Shown here: positions 16,165 through 24,405 of the stretch, piece after piece
How the letters are laid out: every line of letters starts with the position of its first letter
Position numbering within the stretch: position 1 is the stretch's first letter
Assembly (NCBI GenBank): GCA_965229005.1
Contig: CBDDIP010000002.1
Location: 3,596,001-3,660,000, forward strand
Direction: 5' to 3'
DNA length: 64,000 nt
Source: CBDDIP01 sp965229005
Lineage (GTDB): Bacteria > Actinomycetota > Acidimicrobiia > Acidimicrobiales > Ilumatobacteraceae
The notes under the pieces: model-generated
The model's input: only the letters and a program-made list of their open reading frames with translations
What the model was told of the DNA's origin: nothing
Database searches by the model: none
Position numbers and translations under genes: made by a program

Positions 16165-17712
16165 ATGGTGGTGGGCAAGAACCGTGAGCCGGACCGGTAC
16201 GCCGAGCGTCGCGACAGCGGACCGTGGGATGCACGTGTGCAGTTTCGCACCGACGCCGGCGGACGCGCGTTTGCGTATCGCCCGAACCAGCTGATCACCA
16301 CCCGTGGCGCACTGCCGTTCCTGGCCGGCGAGCTCGGCGCGGGCTCGCTCGACGATGCAGTGACGCCGGTGTTCCCCGGCGAGCTCCGCGAGTTCGATCT
16401 GATCCTCGTGCGCGGTGTCCCGAACCCGCTCGAGCTGGCCAAGCGCTTGCGCGGCCACGGCTTCCCAGCTCGCCCGAACCACGTCTTCTTCGCTGCCACG
16501 CACCCGCACGTGTTCCCCAACCCGGGCGCGTTCCCGAACCCCGGCGCGTTCCCCAACCCGGGCGCGTTCCCCAACCCGGGCGCGTTCCCCAACCCGGGCG
16601 CGTTCCCCAACCCGGGCGCGTTCCCGAACCCCGGCGCGTTCCCCAACCCCGGCGCGTTCCCCAACCCCGGCGCGTTCCCCAACCCCGGTGGCTGTCAGTG
16701 CGGGTGCGAGCCGGCGTGTGGACCGTGGCACACCCAGCTGCGGGCACCGCAGGTGAACACGGCCAAGCCGATCAGCTGCCCGACCGACGAGCTGAGCACC
16801 CGAGTCGCCACCGGCACCTCGTGCAAGGTGCTCGTGTTGGACACCGGCTGCTCCAAGGACCTCCGTCCCGCCGATGCCGGCGGCGGGAACCCGCCCACGA
16901 GCAACGACGCGACGATGGCCATCCAGCGGCTCGTCGCGGTCACAGCCAGCAGCGACGCCGAGCCGTGGGACGACGACCACAACTTGTCGCTCGACCCCTT
17001 CGCCGGCCACGGCACGTTCATCGCCGGGATCATCGCCCGGCTCGCGCCAGGTGCGGCGATCACCGTCGATCGCACGCTCACCTCGCACGGCGACACCGAC
17101 GACGTACGCGTCGCCCAGGCGTTGTCCACGCGCTTCGGCCTCGACGCCTCGCCGGGTGCAGACCCGCCGTTCGATGTCGTCTCGATGTCGTTCAGCGGCT
17201 ACTGCGAGGACGACGACCCGCCCATCGCCCTGTCACAGGCGATCTCGCGCATCCAGATGGCCTACCGCGAGCCCGACGACCTGGGTGCGTCGTCGCTGAT
17301 CGACGAGCGAGTGATCTTCGTCGCCGCGGCCGGCAACGACGCGTCCTGCCGCCCGACGTGGCCGGCGACGTTCGAGTCGGTCGTGTCCGTCGGGGCCCTC
17401 GGTCCCGACGGCCCGGCGTCGTTCACCAACTACGGCCCCTGGGTGGACGCATGTGCACCGGGCGTCGATGTCGCCAGCACGTTCTTCGACCTCACCTCGC
17501 AGACCGGTGCGTCCGACGAGGACGACGACTTCCACGGTTGGGCTCGCTGGAGCGGCACCTCGTTCGCCGCTCCGGCCGTCGCCGCCCAGATCGCCTGGGA
17601 GTGGATGACCAGCGCCGGAACACCACGCATCGGCGCCAGCGCCCGATGGCTGCTCGAGCGTCCCGAGCTCTACCGCTACCCCTGGCTCGGCACCGTCGTC
17701 AACGTGATGTGA
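16165..17712 (+). CDS. Subtilisin-like (S8) serine protease with ten FPNPGA repeats
   Basis: A 515-residue protein without a signal peptide. Residues 1-115 are a domain of unknown role. Residues about 117-176 are ten tandem copies of a six-residue FPNPGA unit (last one FPNPGG). A short cysteine-rich GGCQCGCEPACGPW follows, then the S8 catalytic domain. The triad is D226 (LVLDTGC), H282 (GHGTFIAG) and S466 (SGTSFAAP), with oxyanion N391 (AAGNDASC). The ATG at 16165 is fixed by aggagggt seven bases upstream. It is divergent from the CHAT protease, and convergent with the sigma-factor operon. An intracellular protease with a rod-like Pro-rich spacer is unusual. Confidence 0.87.
   Translation: MVVGKNREPDRYAERRDSGPWDARVQFRTDAGGRAFAYRPNQLITTRGALPFLAGELGAGSLDDAVTPVFPGELREFDLILVRGVPNPLELAKRLRGHGFPARPNHVFFAATHPHVFPNPGAFPNPGAFPNPGAFPNPGAFPNPGAFPNPGAFPNPGAFPNPGAFPNPGAFPNPGGCQCGCEPACGPWHTQLRAPQVNTAKPISCPTDELSTRVATGTSCKVLVLDTGCSKDLRPADAGGGNPPTSNDATMAIQRLVAVTASSDAEPWDDDHNLSLDPFAGHGTFIAGIIARLAPGAAITVDRTLTSHGDTDDVRVAQALSTRFGLDASPGADPPFDVVSMSFSGYCEDDDPPIALSQAISRIQMAYREPDDLGASSLIDERVIFVAAAGNDASCRPTWPATFESVVSVGALGPDGPASFTNYGPWVDACAPGVDVASTFFDLTSQTGASDEDDDFHGWARWSGTSFAAPAVAAQIAWEWMTSAGTPRIGASARWLLERPELYRYPWLGTVVNVM
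16513..16692 (+). repeat. Ten tandem 18-bp repeats coding FPNPGA
   Basis: Ten contiguous 18-base units start at 16513, each reading close to ttccccaacccgggcgcg with two or three third-position variants (for example ttcccgaaccccggcgcg at units 2 and 7); the last encodes Gly-Gly. The near-identity at DNA level marks it as a recently expanded, slippage-prone array. Confidence 0.9.
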
Positions 17713-17748
17713 GAGGCGTTCGTCTCTCGGGCTCGCTGCGCTCGCTCC

Positions 17749-18210
17749 TCATCCGGTGATCCAGGGCCCGACGACGCGGCCGTGGTCGGTGTGGATCGTG
17801 ACTCGAAGGGGCAGGGGGACGGGGCCGGTGACGAGCGCGCCGTCGGTGTCGGTCTCGGCTTCGATGGCGACGTCCGGGCCGTCGACCGTGCAGCGGTAGA
17901 CGCCGTCGGGCTCGATGGCGATGACCATCGACGAGCCGGTGCGAGCAACCTCGACGGCGATGCCGCGGGCCTCGAAGCGAACGGCGAGGGCGGTGCCCGA
18001 GCCACGGGCGCCGACGAGCTCGTCGACGGCGCCGTCGAAGGTGACGAGCGCCAGCTCGTCGTCGATCGAACGCCACTGGAACGCCTCCGTGGCGAAGCGC
18101 TGCAGGTGCGCGGGCAAGGGCGCCAGATCGACGTCGAAGGCATCGGCGATGGCGGCGAGCACCTGGTTGTCCGACGGGCCGCCGGGAGCGGGAGTGCGAG
18201 CGTCAGTCAC
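17749..18210 (-). CDS. Small conserved-type protein coupled to the sigma factor
   Basis: A 153-residue soluble protein of no assigned function. The N-terminal third (AIADAFDVDLAPLPAHLQRFATEAFQWRSIDDELALVTFDGAV) is helical and the rest is a beta-rich module (VRFEARGIAVEVARTGSSMVIAIEPDGVYRCTVDG). I recall similar small proteins beside sigma-factor, S8 and CHAT genes in actinobacteria; this is memory, not a search. Its start overlaps the sigma-factor stop by eight bases, so the two are translationally coupled. It may act as a regulator or partner of the sigma factor, which is inference. Confidence 0.7.
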   Translation of the reverse strand: MTDARTPAPGGPSDNQVLAAIADAFDVDLAPLPAHLQRFATEAFQWRSIDDELALVTFDGAVDELVGARGSGTALAVRFEARGIAVEVARTGSSMVIAIEPDGVYRCTVDGPDVAIEAETDTDGALVTGPVPLPLRVTIHTDHGRVVGPWITG

Positions 18211-18802
18211 GGTCGTTCACCAACTGCTGCACCGCGGGCAGGGCCCGCAGCTTCTCCAGGCACCGACCCCGCGACGGCCCGAGCGCGCCGATCGGTCGAT
18301 CGAGCATCTCGCTGGCCTCGCGGTACGACGGCGCCGGGTCGGTGAGGACGAGCACGGTGAGGATCTGACGACAGTCCTCGTCGAGCTGCAGGAACGCCTG
18401 ACGCACGGCGATGCTGGCTTCCGACCGCACGAGATCGCGATCGTGGTCGCCATCGCCGAGGAGGTCGCGGAACAGATCGGCAGGCGCTGCGGCGTCGATC
18501 GAGACGTGCTGGCGACTGCGATGGCGCACGATCGTGCGCACCTCGTTGGTGGCCGTGGTGGCCAACCAACCGGGCAACTTCTCCGGCTCTCGAACGCTGC
18601 CCAGGCGTTCGGTGAGGCGCAGCCACGTTGCTGCGAAGGCGTCGTCGCGCACTTCGTTGTCGGTTGTCATCATGTTCACGGCCTTCCAGACCACTCGTTC
18701 CAGGCGACGGACGAGCAGCTGCCATGCCGTGGCGTCACCAGCGAGGGCCGCGGCGACGAGCTCGGTCAGCGACCACGTCGCTGCAGGTTGCTCGTCGTTC
18801 AC
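18203..18802 (-). CDS. ECF-like RNA polymerase sigma factor
   Basis: A 199-residue sigma factor with sigma-2 (VVWKAVNMMTTDNEVRDDAFAATWLRLTERLG) and sigma-4 (LDEDCRQILTVLVLTDPAPSYREASEMLDRPIGALGPSRGRCLEKLRAL) regions. The GTG at 18802 is preferred because it lies just after a TAGAGT hexamer that would place transcription at the codon (leaderless); a further GTG at 18832 would add ten residues. In the genome it is first of an operon with the 153-residue protein and faces the S8 protease gene, so it is probably the regulator of the protease cassette. Confidence 0.85.
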   Translation of the reverse strand: MNDEQPAATWSLTELVAAALAGDATAWQLLVRRLERVVWKAVNMMTTDNEVRDDAFAATWLRLTERLGSVREPEKLPGWLATTATNEVRTIVRHRSRQHVSIDAAAPADLFRDLLGDGDHDRDLVRSEASIAVRQAFLQLDEDCRQILTVLVLTDPAPSYREASEMLDRPIGALGPSRGRCLEKLRALPAVQQLVNDRD

Positions 18803-18809
18803 GACGCCG

Positions 18810-18815
18810 ACTCTA
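18810..18815 (-). promoter_or_regulatory. Candidate -10 hexamer of the sigma-factor gene
   Basis: On the minus strand this reads TAGAGT, a fair TAnnnT -10 hexamer, seven bases upstream of the GTG at 18802. If used, the transcript would begin at or next to the start codon, giving a leaderless mRNA. No matching -35 box at proper spacing was clear. Confidence 0.35.
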
Positions 18816-18973
18816 GGTGGCTGCCTCGTCACGACGGGTTGCTCGACCGTCGCTGCTCATCCATCACAGCCACACAGAGCGCGAACGTTCGAGCCTGATA
18901 CGAGGTTCAGCATTCGGTACGATCGCACCAGCGTCGACGTCGATCAGTGGCAGCGCGACGGGAAGGGACCACC

Positions 18974-19537
18974 GTGAGCATCATCGAGCACCGCTCCACT
19001 TCGTTCACCAGCTTCGAGGAGTCGACGAAGGAGGACTGGATGGTGATCGCCGAGCAGTCGGCGGAGACCCAGTCACTCGCCGCCGCCAACATCATCGAGC
19101 AGTTGCGCCTCCTCGGCCGCGATCACGGCGGGTTCCCCGTCACCCGTCTGGAGCACAGCCTGCAGACCGCCACCCGAGCGGAGCGCGCTGGTCGCGACGA
19201 CCAGTACGTGCTGTGCGCGCTGCTGCACGACATCGGCGACACGCTGGCTCCCGGGATGCACCACCCGGACATCGGTGCGATCATCGTCAAGCCCGTCGTC
19301 TCCGAGGCCAACTGGTGGATGGTCGCCCACCACGGCATCTTCCAGGGCTACTACTTCTGGCACCACCTCGGCATGGATCGCAACACGCGCGACCAGTACG
19401 CCGACTCGCCGCACTACGGCCACACCGAGGAGTTCTGCGCGCTCTACGACCAGACCGCGTTCGACGCCACGTACACCAGCAACCCGTTGGGTCACTACGA
19501 GCCGTTGATCCGCCAGTTCTTCGATCCGGCGCGCTGA
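18974..19537 (+). CDS. HD-domain protein (PhnZ/inositol-oxygenase-like)
   Basis: A 187-residue protein with an HD-domain metal site: EHSLQTATRAERAGRDDQYVLCALLHDIGDTL, with further His residues in HHGIFQGYYFWHHLG. The pattern of two metal-binding His/Asp pairs and the family-like WHH/YDQTAFD ending resembles PhnZ and myo-inositol-oxygenase-type diiron oxygenases more than phosphohydrolases. The GTG at 18974 follows gggaaggg. A TACGAT hexamer at 18918-18923 is a possible -10. Substrate unknown; neighbours give no clear pathway. Confidence 0.75.
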   Translation: MSIIEHRSTSFTSFEESTKEDWMVIAEQSAETQSLAAANIIEQLRLLGRDHGGFPVTRLEHSLQTATRAERAGRDDQYVLCALLHDIGDTLAPGMHHPDIGAIIVKPVVSEANWWMVAHHGIFQGYYFWHHLGMDRNTRDQYADSPHYGHTEEFCALYDQTAFDATYTSNPLGHYEPLIRQFFDPAR

Positions 19538-19540
19538 CCG

Positions 19541-20044
19541 CTACGCCGCTTTCGCCTTCTTCGGCTTCTTCGCGCTCGCCTTCGGCGCGGGCGCATCGGC
19601 TTCGCACAGGGCGGCGTAGCACGCGCGAAGCCGGCGGCCGGTGTCGCGCTCCTCGGAGATGTAGCGGCCCATGAGCGTGCCCGTCTCGATGTCCATGCTG
19701 GTGTCCTCGAAGAAGCGGGTGAAGAAGTCCGGGCCCGGCTTGGGCTCCTTGGAGAAGCCCAAGCGTTCGAACTTCTGACGATCGGTGAGCATCGTCGACG
19801 CGGCGATCGCCATGCGGTCTGCGAGACCCTGCTCCTCGCGCGGTCGAACGGTGAAGCCGAGCTCGTCGATCCGTTTGGCGAAGCTGCGCGCGTGCTCGGC
19901 CTCGCGGTGGGCGACGGTCCTCAGCACGCCACGCACGTCGTCGTTCGTGGTCGCGCCGCACCAGGCGGAGAACAGCGCCTCGCCTCCGGCTTCGCCCACC
20001 GCGATCGCGTTCAACAGGCCCAAGTAGGTCGGCTTGCAGTCCAT
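19541..20044 (-). CDS. Ferritin-like diiron protein
   Basis: A 167-residue four-helix protein. Metal-binding type residues are seen in AVGEAGGEALFSAW, in AHREAEHARSFAKRI (E-x-x-H) and in DIETGTLMGRYISEERDTG. The chain ends in an Ala-Lys tail KASAKKPKKAKAA, which could help bind acid polymers such as nucleic acid or polyphosphate. It resembles ferritin-like proteins related to the tRNA hydroxylase MiaE, but is too generic for a gene name. Its stop lies three bases beyond the convergent HD gene. It is divergent from the large c-di-GMP enzyme at 20152. Confidence 0.65.
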   Translation of the reverse strand: MDCKPTYLGLLNAIAVGEAGGEALFSAWCGATTNDDVRGVLRTVAHREAEHARSFAKRIDELGFTVRPREEQGLADRMAIAASTMLTDRQKFERLGFSKEPKPGPDFFTRFFEDTSMDIETGTLMGRYISEERDTGRRLRACYAALCEADAPAPKASAKKPKKAKAA

Positions 20045-20151
20045 GACGGCACCCCCAGTGCGTTCGGCTGCTGGTCACGGTACCGGTGTGACGCTCGTCC
20101 GGCCGAGTTGAAACGCTCAGGGTCCGGGGCTCCTGTGCCGATACCCCCAAG

Positions 20152-23100
20152 GTGACAGGTGGTTCCACCGGCGCGTCCGCGCTCGGATCGGCAGACGACG
20201 AGATCTACTCGTTGCTCATCGACGTCGACCGCCGACGGGTGGCGTGGATGAGCCCGTCGCTGTCGATCCTGCTCGGAGACCGAACGCATCGCATGCTCGC
20301 CGACTCGCCCCCGACGATCGCCGTCATCGACGACCTCGAGGCGCTGCTCGCCGAGTGGGAGCTCACCGGCCCGGCCGGACCGGCGACCGTCGTGCTGCGC
20401 GGGTTCGATGCGACGACGCACCAGATGCACGTGTTGCGCCGCCGGTCGGTCAGCACCGCCGGCCACCAACGCTGGCTGCTGGTGCTGATCCCGCAGACCG
20501 GCGAGGCGGCGCGCGACCGACGCCTGGCCGAGGCGGAGCGCCGCTTCACGATGCTCGCCGAGAACGCCGGCGACGGCGTGCTGCTGCACGACGGGCAGCG
20601 GGTGCTCTACGCGAATCGGCGTGCGTGCGAGATCGTCGGTGCCAGTCACACGGCCGACATCATCGGCGTCGCCATCTCCACGTTCATCCGGCCCGATGAT
20701 CGCCCGGCGTTGGACGACCTGCGCCGCCGCTTGAGCCGCGACCGCGACGCCAACGGGGAGCTGCCGCTGCGGCTGCGTCGGCTGCAGGGCGACATCGTCC
20801 CGGTGCACGCGACCATCGGGCTGGTCGACTGGTCGGGCATCGCCGCGGTGCAAGTCATCCTGCGCGACGAACGGGCGGGCGCGCCGACGACACCGCACGA
20901 GGCCGTACGCCACGAGCTCGAGCGAGCCGTACGCGATGCGATCATCTGCACCGACGGACGCTTCCGGGTCGAGTCGTGGAACCAGGGAGCGACGGAGCTG
21001 TACGGCTGGACCGCCGAGCAGGCGATCGGGCGGCGGATCGAGGACGTCGTCGGCGACGCGCAGCCCGGCCACGACCGACCCGCCGCCATCGACGCGCTGT
21101 TCGCCACCGGCCACTGGCAGGGTTCCGTGCTCCACCGTCACCGCGATGGTCACACGCTCCCGATCGAGGTGGTCACCTCGGTGCTGCGCGATCAGCAGGG
21201 CGAGGTCGCCGGCATCGTGCTCGTCAACCGGTTGGCCGCCGACGCAACCGGGCCGATGACGCGCGACGAGCTGACCGGATTGGCGTCGCGGCCGGCGATG
21301 ATGGCCGCGCTGGCGCACACCCCGCGCACGGACACGAGTGTGGTCGTGCTGCTCGACCTCGACCACTTCAGCGAGATCAACGCCCGCCTCGGCCACGACG
21401 CCGGCGACGCCGTGCTGATCGAACTGGCGACGCGGTTCAGCGAAGCCGTGCGTGCTGACGATGTGCTCGCCCGCGTCGGGGCCGACCGGTTCGCGCTGCT
21501 CGGCAGGGTGAGCGATGGCGCAGAGGCCAAGGCGCTCGCCGGGCGACTCGAGCGGCTGGTCAACGAGCCGATGGACCTCGACGGCACGCTGGTCGCAGTG
21601 TCTGCGAGCCTCGGCGCGGCGTGGGGCCCGGCACGCGACGGCGCCGACCGCCTGTACGAACAGGCCGAACGGGCGCTGCGCGAGGCGGAGAGCAAGGGCG
21701 GGCGGCGTCTGTGCTTCTACGACCCGACGACCGAAGCGGGCGGTTGGCACGACGACGCCTCGTTCAGCGCCGACGTTCATCGCGCGATCCAGGACGGCGA
21801 CCTCACCGTCGCCTACCAGCCGATCGTCGAGCTGAGCTCCGGCCGACTGCGCAAGATCGAAGCACTGTCACGCTGGACGCACCCCGAACGCGGCGTCGTG
21901 CCACCCGTGCAGTTCATCCCGCTCGCCGAGCGATCCGGGGCGATCCACGAGCTCGGCGAGTGGGTGCTGAGAACGGCGTGCACCGAGGTGATGAGCATCG
22001 CTCGAAGTGCCGACGACATCGGGCTCACGGTGAACCTCTCGGCCGCCCAACTGCGCGACCCGCTGCTGCCGCGTCGGGTGGCGGCCGTGCTCGCGGACAC
22101 CGGCATGCCGCCCGAGCGGCTGTGGCTCGAGGTCACCGAGGGCACGCTCGTCGACGACGACGCGCTGCCGCCGCTGCGAGCGCTGCACCAGCTCGGTGTG
22201 CACCTCGTGATCGACGACTTCGGCACCGGCTACGCGACCCTGCAGTACCTCACCCGCCTGCCGATCGACGCGGTCAAGATCGATCGCAGCTTCATCAGCG
22301 GGCTCGGCGTCGACGGCAGCGACACGGCGATCGTCCGATCGGTGGTCAACCTCGGCCGCGAGCTCGGGCTGCAGGTGATCGCCGAGGGCGTGGAAACCGA
22401 GTCACAGCGCGCACAGCTCATCGCGCTCAGCTGTCGGCTGGCCCAGGGTTGGTTGTTCGGACACGCCGTGCCGATCCGGGAACTGGCCGCGCTGCATCGC
22501 AACCTGGACTCGGTCCAGATCGCCCGTCCCGCGCCCATGCCGGCCAACGAGTCGTCGCGCATCGCCGCACTCGAGGCGTGCCGCGTGCTCGACTCAGCGG
22601 CGGAGGTCGCGTTCGATCGCCTCGTCGAACTGGCGGCCAAGCTGCTCGACTCGCCGATGGCGTTGGTCTCGCTGGTCGACTCCGACCGCCAGTGGTTCAA
22701 GGCCCGTGTCGGAGTCGAGCTCCAGGAGACAGAGCGCGACATCGCCTTCTGCGCGCACGCCATCGTGCATCCGGAGAAGCCGTTCGTGGTGCCCGACGCG
22801 CGACTCGACGCACGCTTCTCGGCGAACCCGCTGGTGGTCGGCGAACCGCACATCCGCTTCTACGCCGGCGCTGCGATCTACAGCCGCGAGCACCTACCGC
22901 TCGGAACGCTGTGCGTGCTCGACGACGTGCCGCGCCAGCTGACCGATGATCAGGCCGAATTGCTCACGATGCTCGCCGAGCAGGCGGCGGCGCTGCTCGA
23001 CAGTCGTCGACGAAGCCTCGAGCTCACCGAACTGCTCCACGCGCACCAACCGATCGACGTTCCGGGTGGCCTGCCCGGTGATCAGCCGACGCCCTGGGGA

Positions 23101-24366
23101 ACGTTGGTGGAATGGACCTCCGACGTCGTGCTGGTGCTCGGCGCGGACGCGACGATCCGCTACGCCAACCCGGCTGCTCGCTCGATGCTCGGCCACGAGC
23201 CGTCGGAGTGGCTCGGGCGCAGCGGTCTCGACCTCGTGCACCCCGACGATCTTGCGGACGCGATCCGAGCCCTCGAGGAGACGGCCACGACGCCGGGTGC
23301 GCACATCCCCCACCAGCTGCGCGCTGCACATGCCGACGGCTCGTGGCTGAACGTCGAGCTCGTTGCCAACTCGTTGCTCGGTGTGCCCGGCATCGACGCG
23401 ATCCTCGTCACCGTCCGCGACGTCAGCGACCGGCACGCTGCGCTCGAGCAGGTGGCGCGCCAGCGCGAGTTCATCGAGAGCACGCTCGACAACCTGTCCG
23501 ACGGCGTCGTCGCCTGCGACGAGTTCGGTGTGATGACCGTCTTCAACCTCGGCGCCCGCCGTTTGCACGACCTGCCCGGTCGGCCGGTGCATGCCAGCAC
23601 GTGGGCGGAGATCTACGACCTGCTCACCATCGACGGTCGGCGCCGCCTGACGATGGACGAGCTGCCGCTGTACCGCGCGTTGCAGGGCGAGCGCGTGGAG
23701 GACGTCGAGATCCTCATCGCGCCGCCGCGTCGGCCGCCACGGATCGTGCGCTGCAACGGGCAGCAGCTGCGTGATCCGTCGGGCAAGATCATCGGCGCGG
23801 TCGTGGCCATGCAGGACGTCACCAGTCAGCGCGAGGTCGAATCGTTGCTCCGTCACCAGGCGCTGCACGATCAGCTCACCGGCCTGGCCAACCGTCACCA
23901 GTTGGTGCCGTTCCTCGATCAGGCGCTGCGCACCGACCCGGCTCGGGTGTCGGTGGCGTTCGTCGACCTCGATCGCCTCAAGCTGATCAACGACACGTAC
24001 GGCCACCCCGCCGGCGACGCGCTGCTCACGCAGATGGCACAGCGGTTGGCAGCGAGCTGCCGCGACGACGACATGGTCGCCCGCATCGGCGGCGACGAGT
24101 TCGCCTTGGTGCGCGTCGCTGCGAGCGAACCGTCGGTCGCTGCCGACCAGGACTGGCTCGAGCGCCTCCGCGTTGCATCCACCTTCACCCTCGACCTCCG
24201 TCCCTACGTGGACGGCCGGGCCGAGACGTTCGACGCACGAGCCAGTTGCGGGTTGGTTCGCGGGCAGGCGGGCGACACCGCGAGCGCTGTGCTCAGTCGC
24301 GCCGACGAAGCCATGTACGAGGTGAAGTTGCAGCACCGCAGCCACCTCGACGAGCGGCTCGGCTGA
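20152..24366 (+). CDS. Multi-domain c-di-GMP enzyme: PAS-PAS-GGDEF-EAL-GAF-PAS-PAS-GGDEF
   Basis: A 1404-residue soluble sensor. Order: PAS about 130-235, PAS about 257-360, degenerate GGDEF (GADRF at 443-447, with a preceding RxxD in RADD), EAL with E570-A-L572 and DDFGTGY near 688, GAF about 800-953, PAS about 988-1095, PAS about 1102-1230, and a canonical GGDEF at 1313-1317 (GGDEF, preceded by RDDD at 1304-1307, an allosteric I-site). The first cyclase domain is probably inactive but could still bind GTP or c-di-GMP; the EAL looks active as a phosphodiesterase and the last GGDEF as a cyclase. The GTG start is used. No membrane segments. Confidence 0.9.
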   Translation: MTGGSTGASALGSADDEIYSLLIDVDRRRVAWMSPSLSILLGDRTHRMLADSPPTIAVIDDLEALLAEWELTGPAGPATVVLRGFDATTHQMHVLRRRSVSTAGHQRWLLVLIPQTGEAARDRRLAEAERRFTMLAENAGDGVLLHDGQRVLYANRRACEIVGASHTADIIGVAISTFIRPDDRPALDDLRRRLSRDRDANGELPLRLRRLQGDIVPVHATIGLVDWSGIAAVQVILRDERAGAPTTPHEAVRHELERAVRDAIICTDGRFRVESWNQGATELYGWTAEQAIGRRIEDVVGDAQPGHDRPAAIDALFATGHWQGSVLHRHRDGHTLPIEVVTSVLRDQQGEVAGIVLVNRLAADATGPMTRDELTGLASRPAMMAALAHTPRTDTSVVVLLDLDHFSEINARLGHDAGDAVLIELATRFSEAVRADDVLARVGADRFALLGRVSDGAEAKALAGRLERLVNEPMDLDGTLVAVSASLGAAWGPARDGADRLYEQAERALREAESKGGRRLCFYDPTTEAGGWHDDASFSADVHRAIQDGDLTVAYQPIVELSSGRLRKIEALSRWTHPERGVVPPVQFIPLAERSGAIHELGEWVLRTACTEVMSIARSADDIGLTVNLSAAQLRDPLLPRRVAAVLADTGMPPERLWLEVTEGTLVDDDALPPLRALHQLGVHLVIDDFGTGYATLQYLTRLPIDAVKIDRSFISGLGVDGSDTAIVRSVVNLGRELGLQVIAEGVETESQRAQLIALSCRLAQGWLFGHAVPIRELAALHRNLDSVQIARPAPMPANESSRIAALEACRVLDSAAEVAFDRLVELAAKLLDSPMALVSLVDSDRQWFKARVGVELQETERDIAFCAHAIVHPEKPFVVPDARLDARFSANPLVVGEPHIRFYAGAAIYSREHLPLGTLCVLDDVPRQLTDDQAELLTMLAEQAAALLDSRRRSLELTELLHAHQPIDVPGGLPGDQPTPWGTLVEWTSDVVLVLGADATIRYANPAARSMLGHEPSEWLGRSGLDLVHPDDLADAIRALEETATTPGAHIPHQLRAAHADGSWLNVELVANSLLGVPGIDAILVTVRDVSDRHAALEQVARQREFIESTLDNLSDGVVACDEFGVMTVFNLGARRLHDLPGRPVHASTWAEIYDLLTIDGRRRLTMDELPLYRALQGERVEDVEILIAPPRRPPRIVRCNGQQLRDPSGKIIGAVVAMQDVTSQREVESLLRHQALHDQLTGLANRHQLVPFLDQALRTDPARVSVAFVDLDRLKLINDTYGHPAGDALLTQMAQRLAASCRDDDMVARIGGDEFALVRVAASEPSVAADQDWLERLRVASTFTLDLRPYVDGRAETFDARASCGLVRGQAGDTASAVLSRADEAMYEVKLQHRSHLDERLG

Positions 24367-24405
24367 CCGGGCCGCGCGGCTCGGTGAGCACCTAGCCTTC
24401 CTGCC

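Noticed and set aside
16513..16692. Possible CRISPR array
   Set aside because: The 18-bp units are contiguous without spacers and lie in frame within a protease gene; they encode FPNPGA repeats.
16224..17759. Long Arg-rich frame in another phase of the subtilisin gene
   Set aside because: The same DNA in the other frame encodes the S8 triad and the FPNPGA repeats; the Arg-rich frame is an artefact.
18882..18891. cgaacgttcg palindrome as LexA box
   Set aside because: LexA boxes need GAAC-N4-GTTC; here the halves are adjacent, so the match is not valid.
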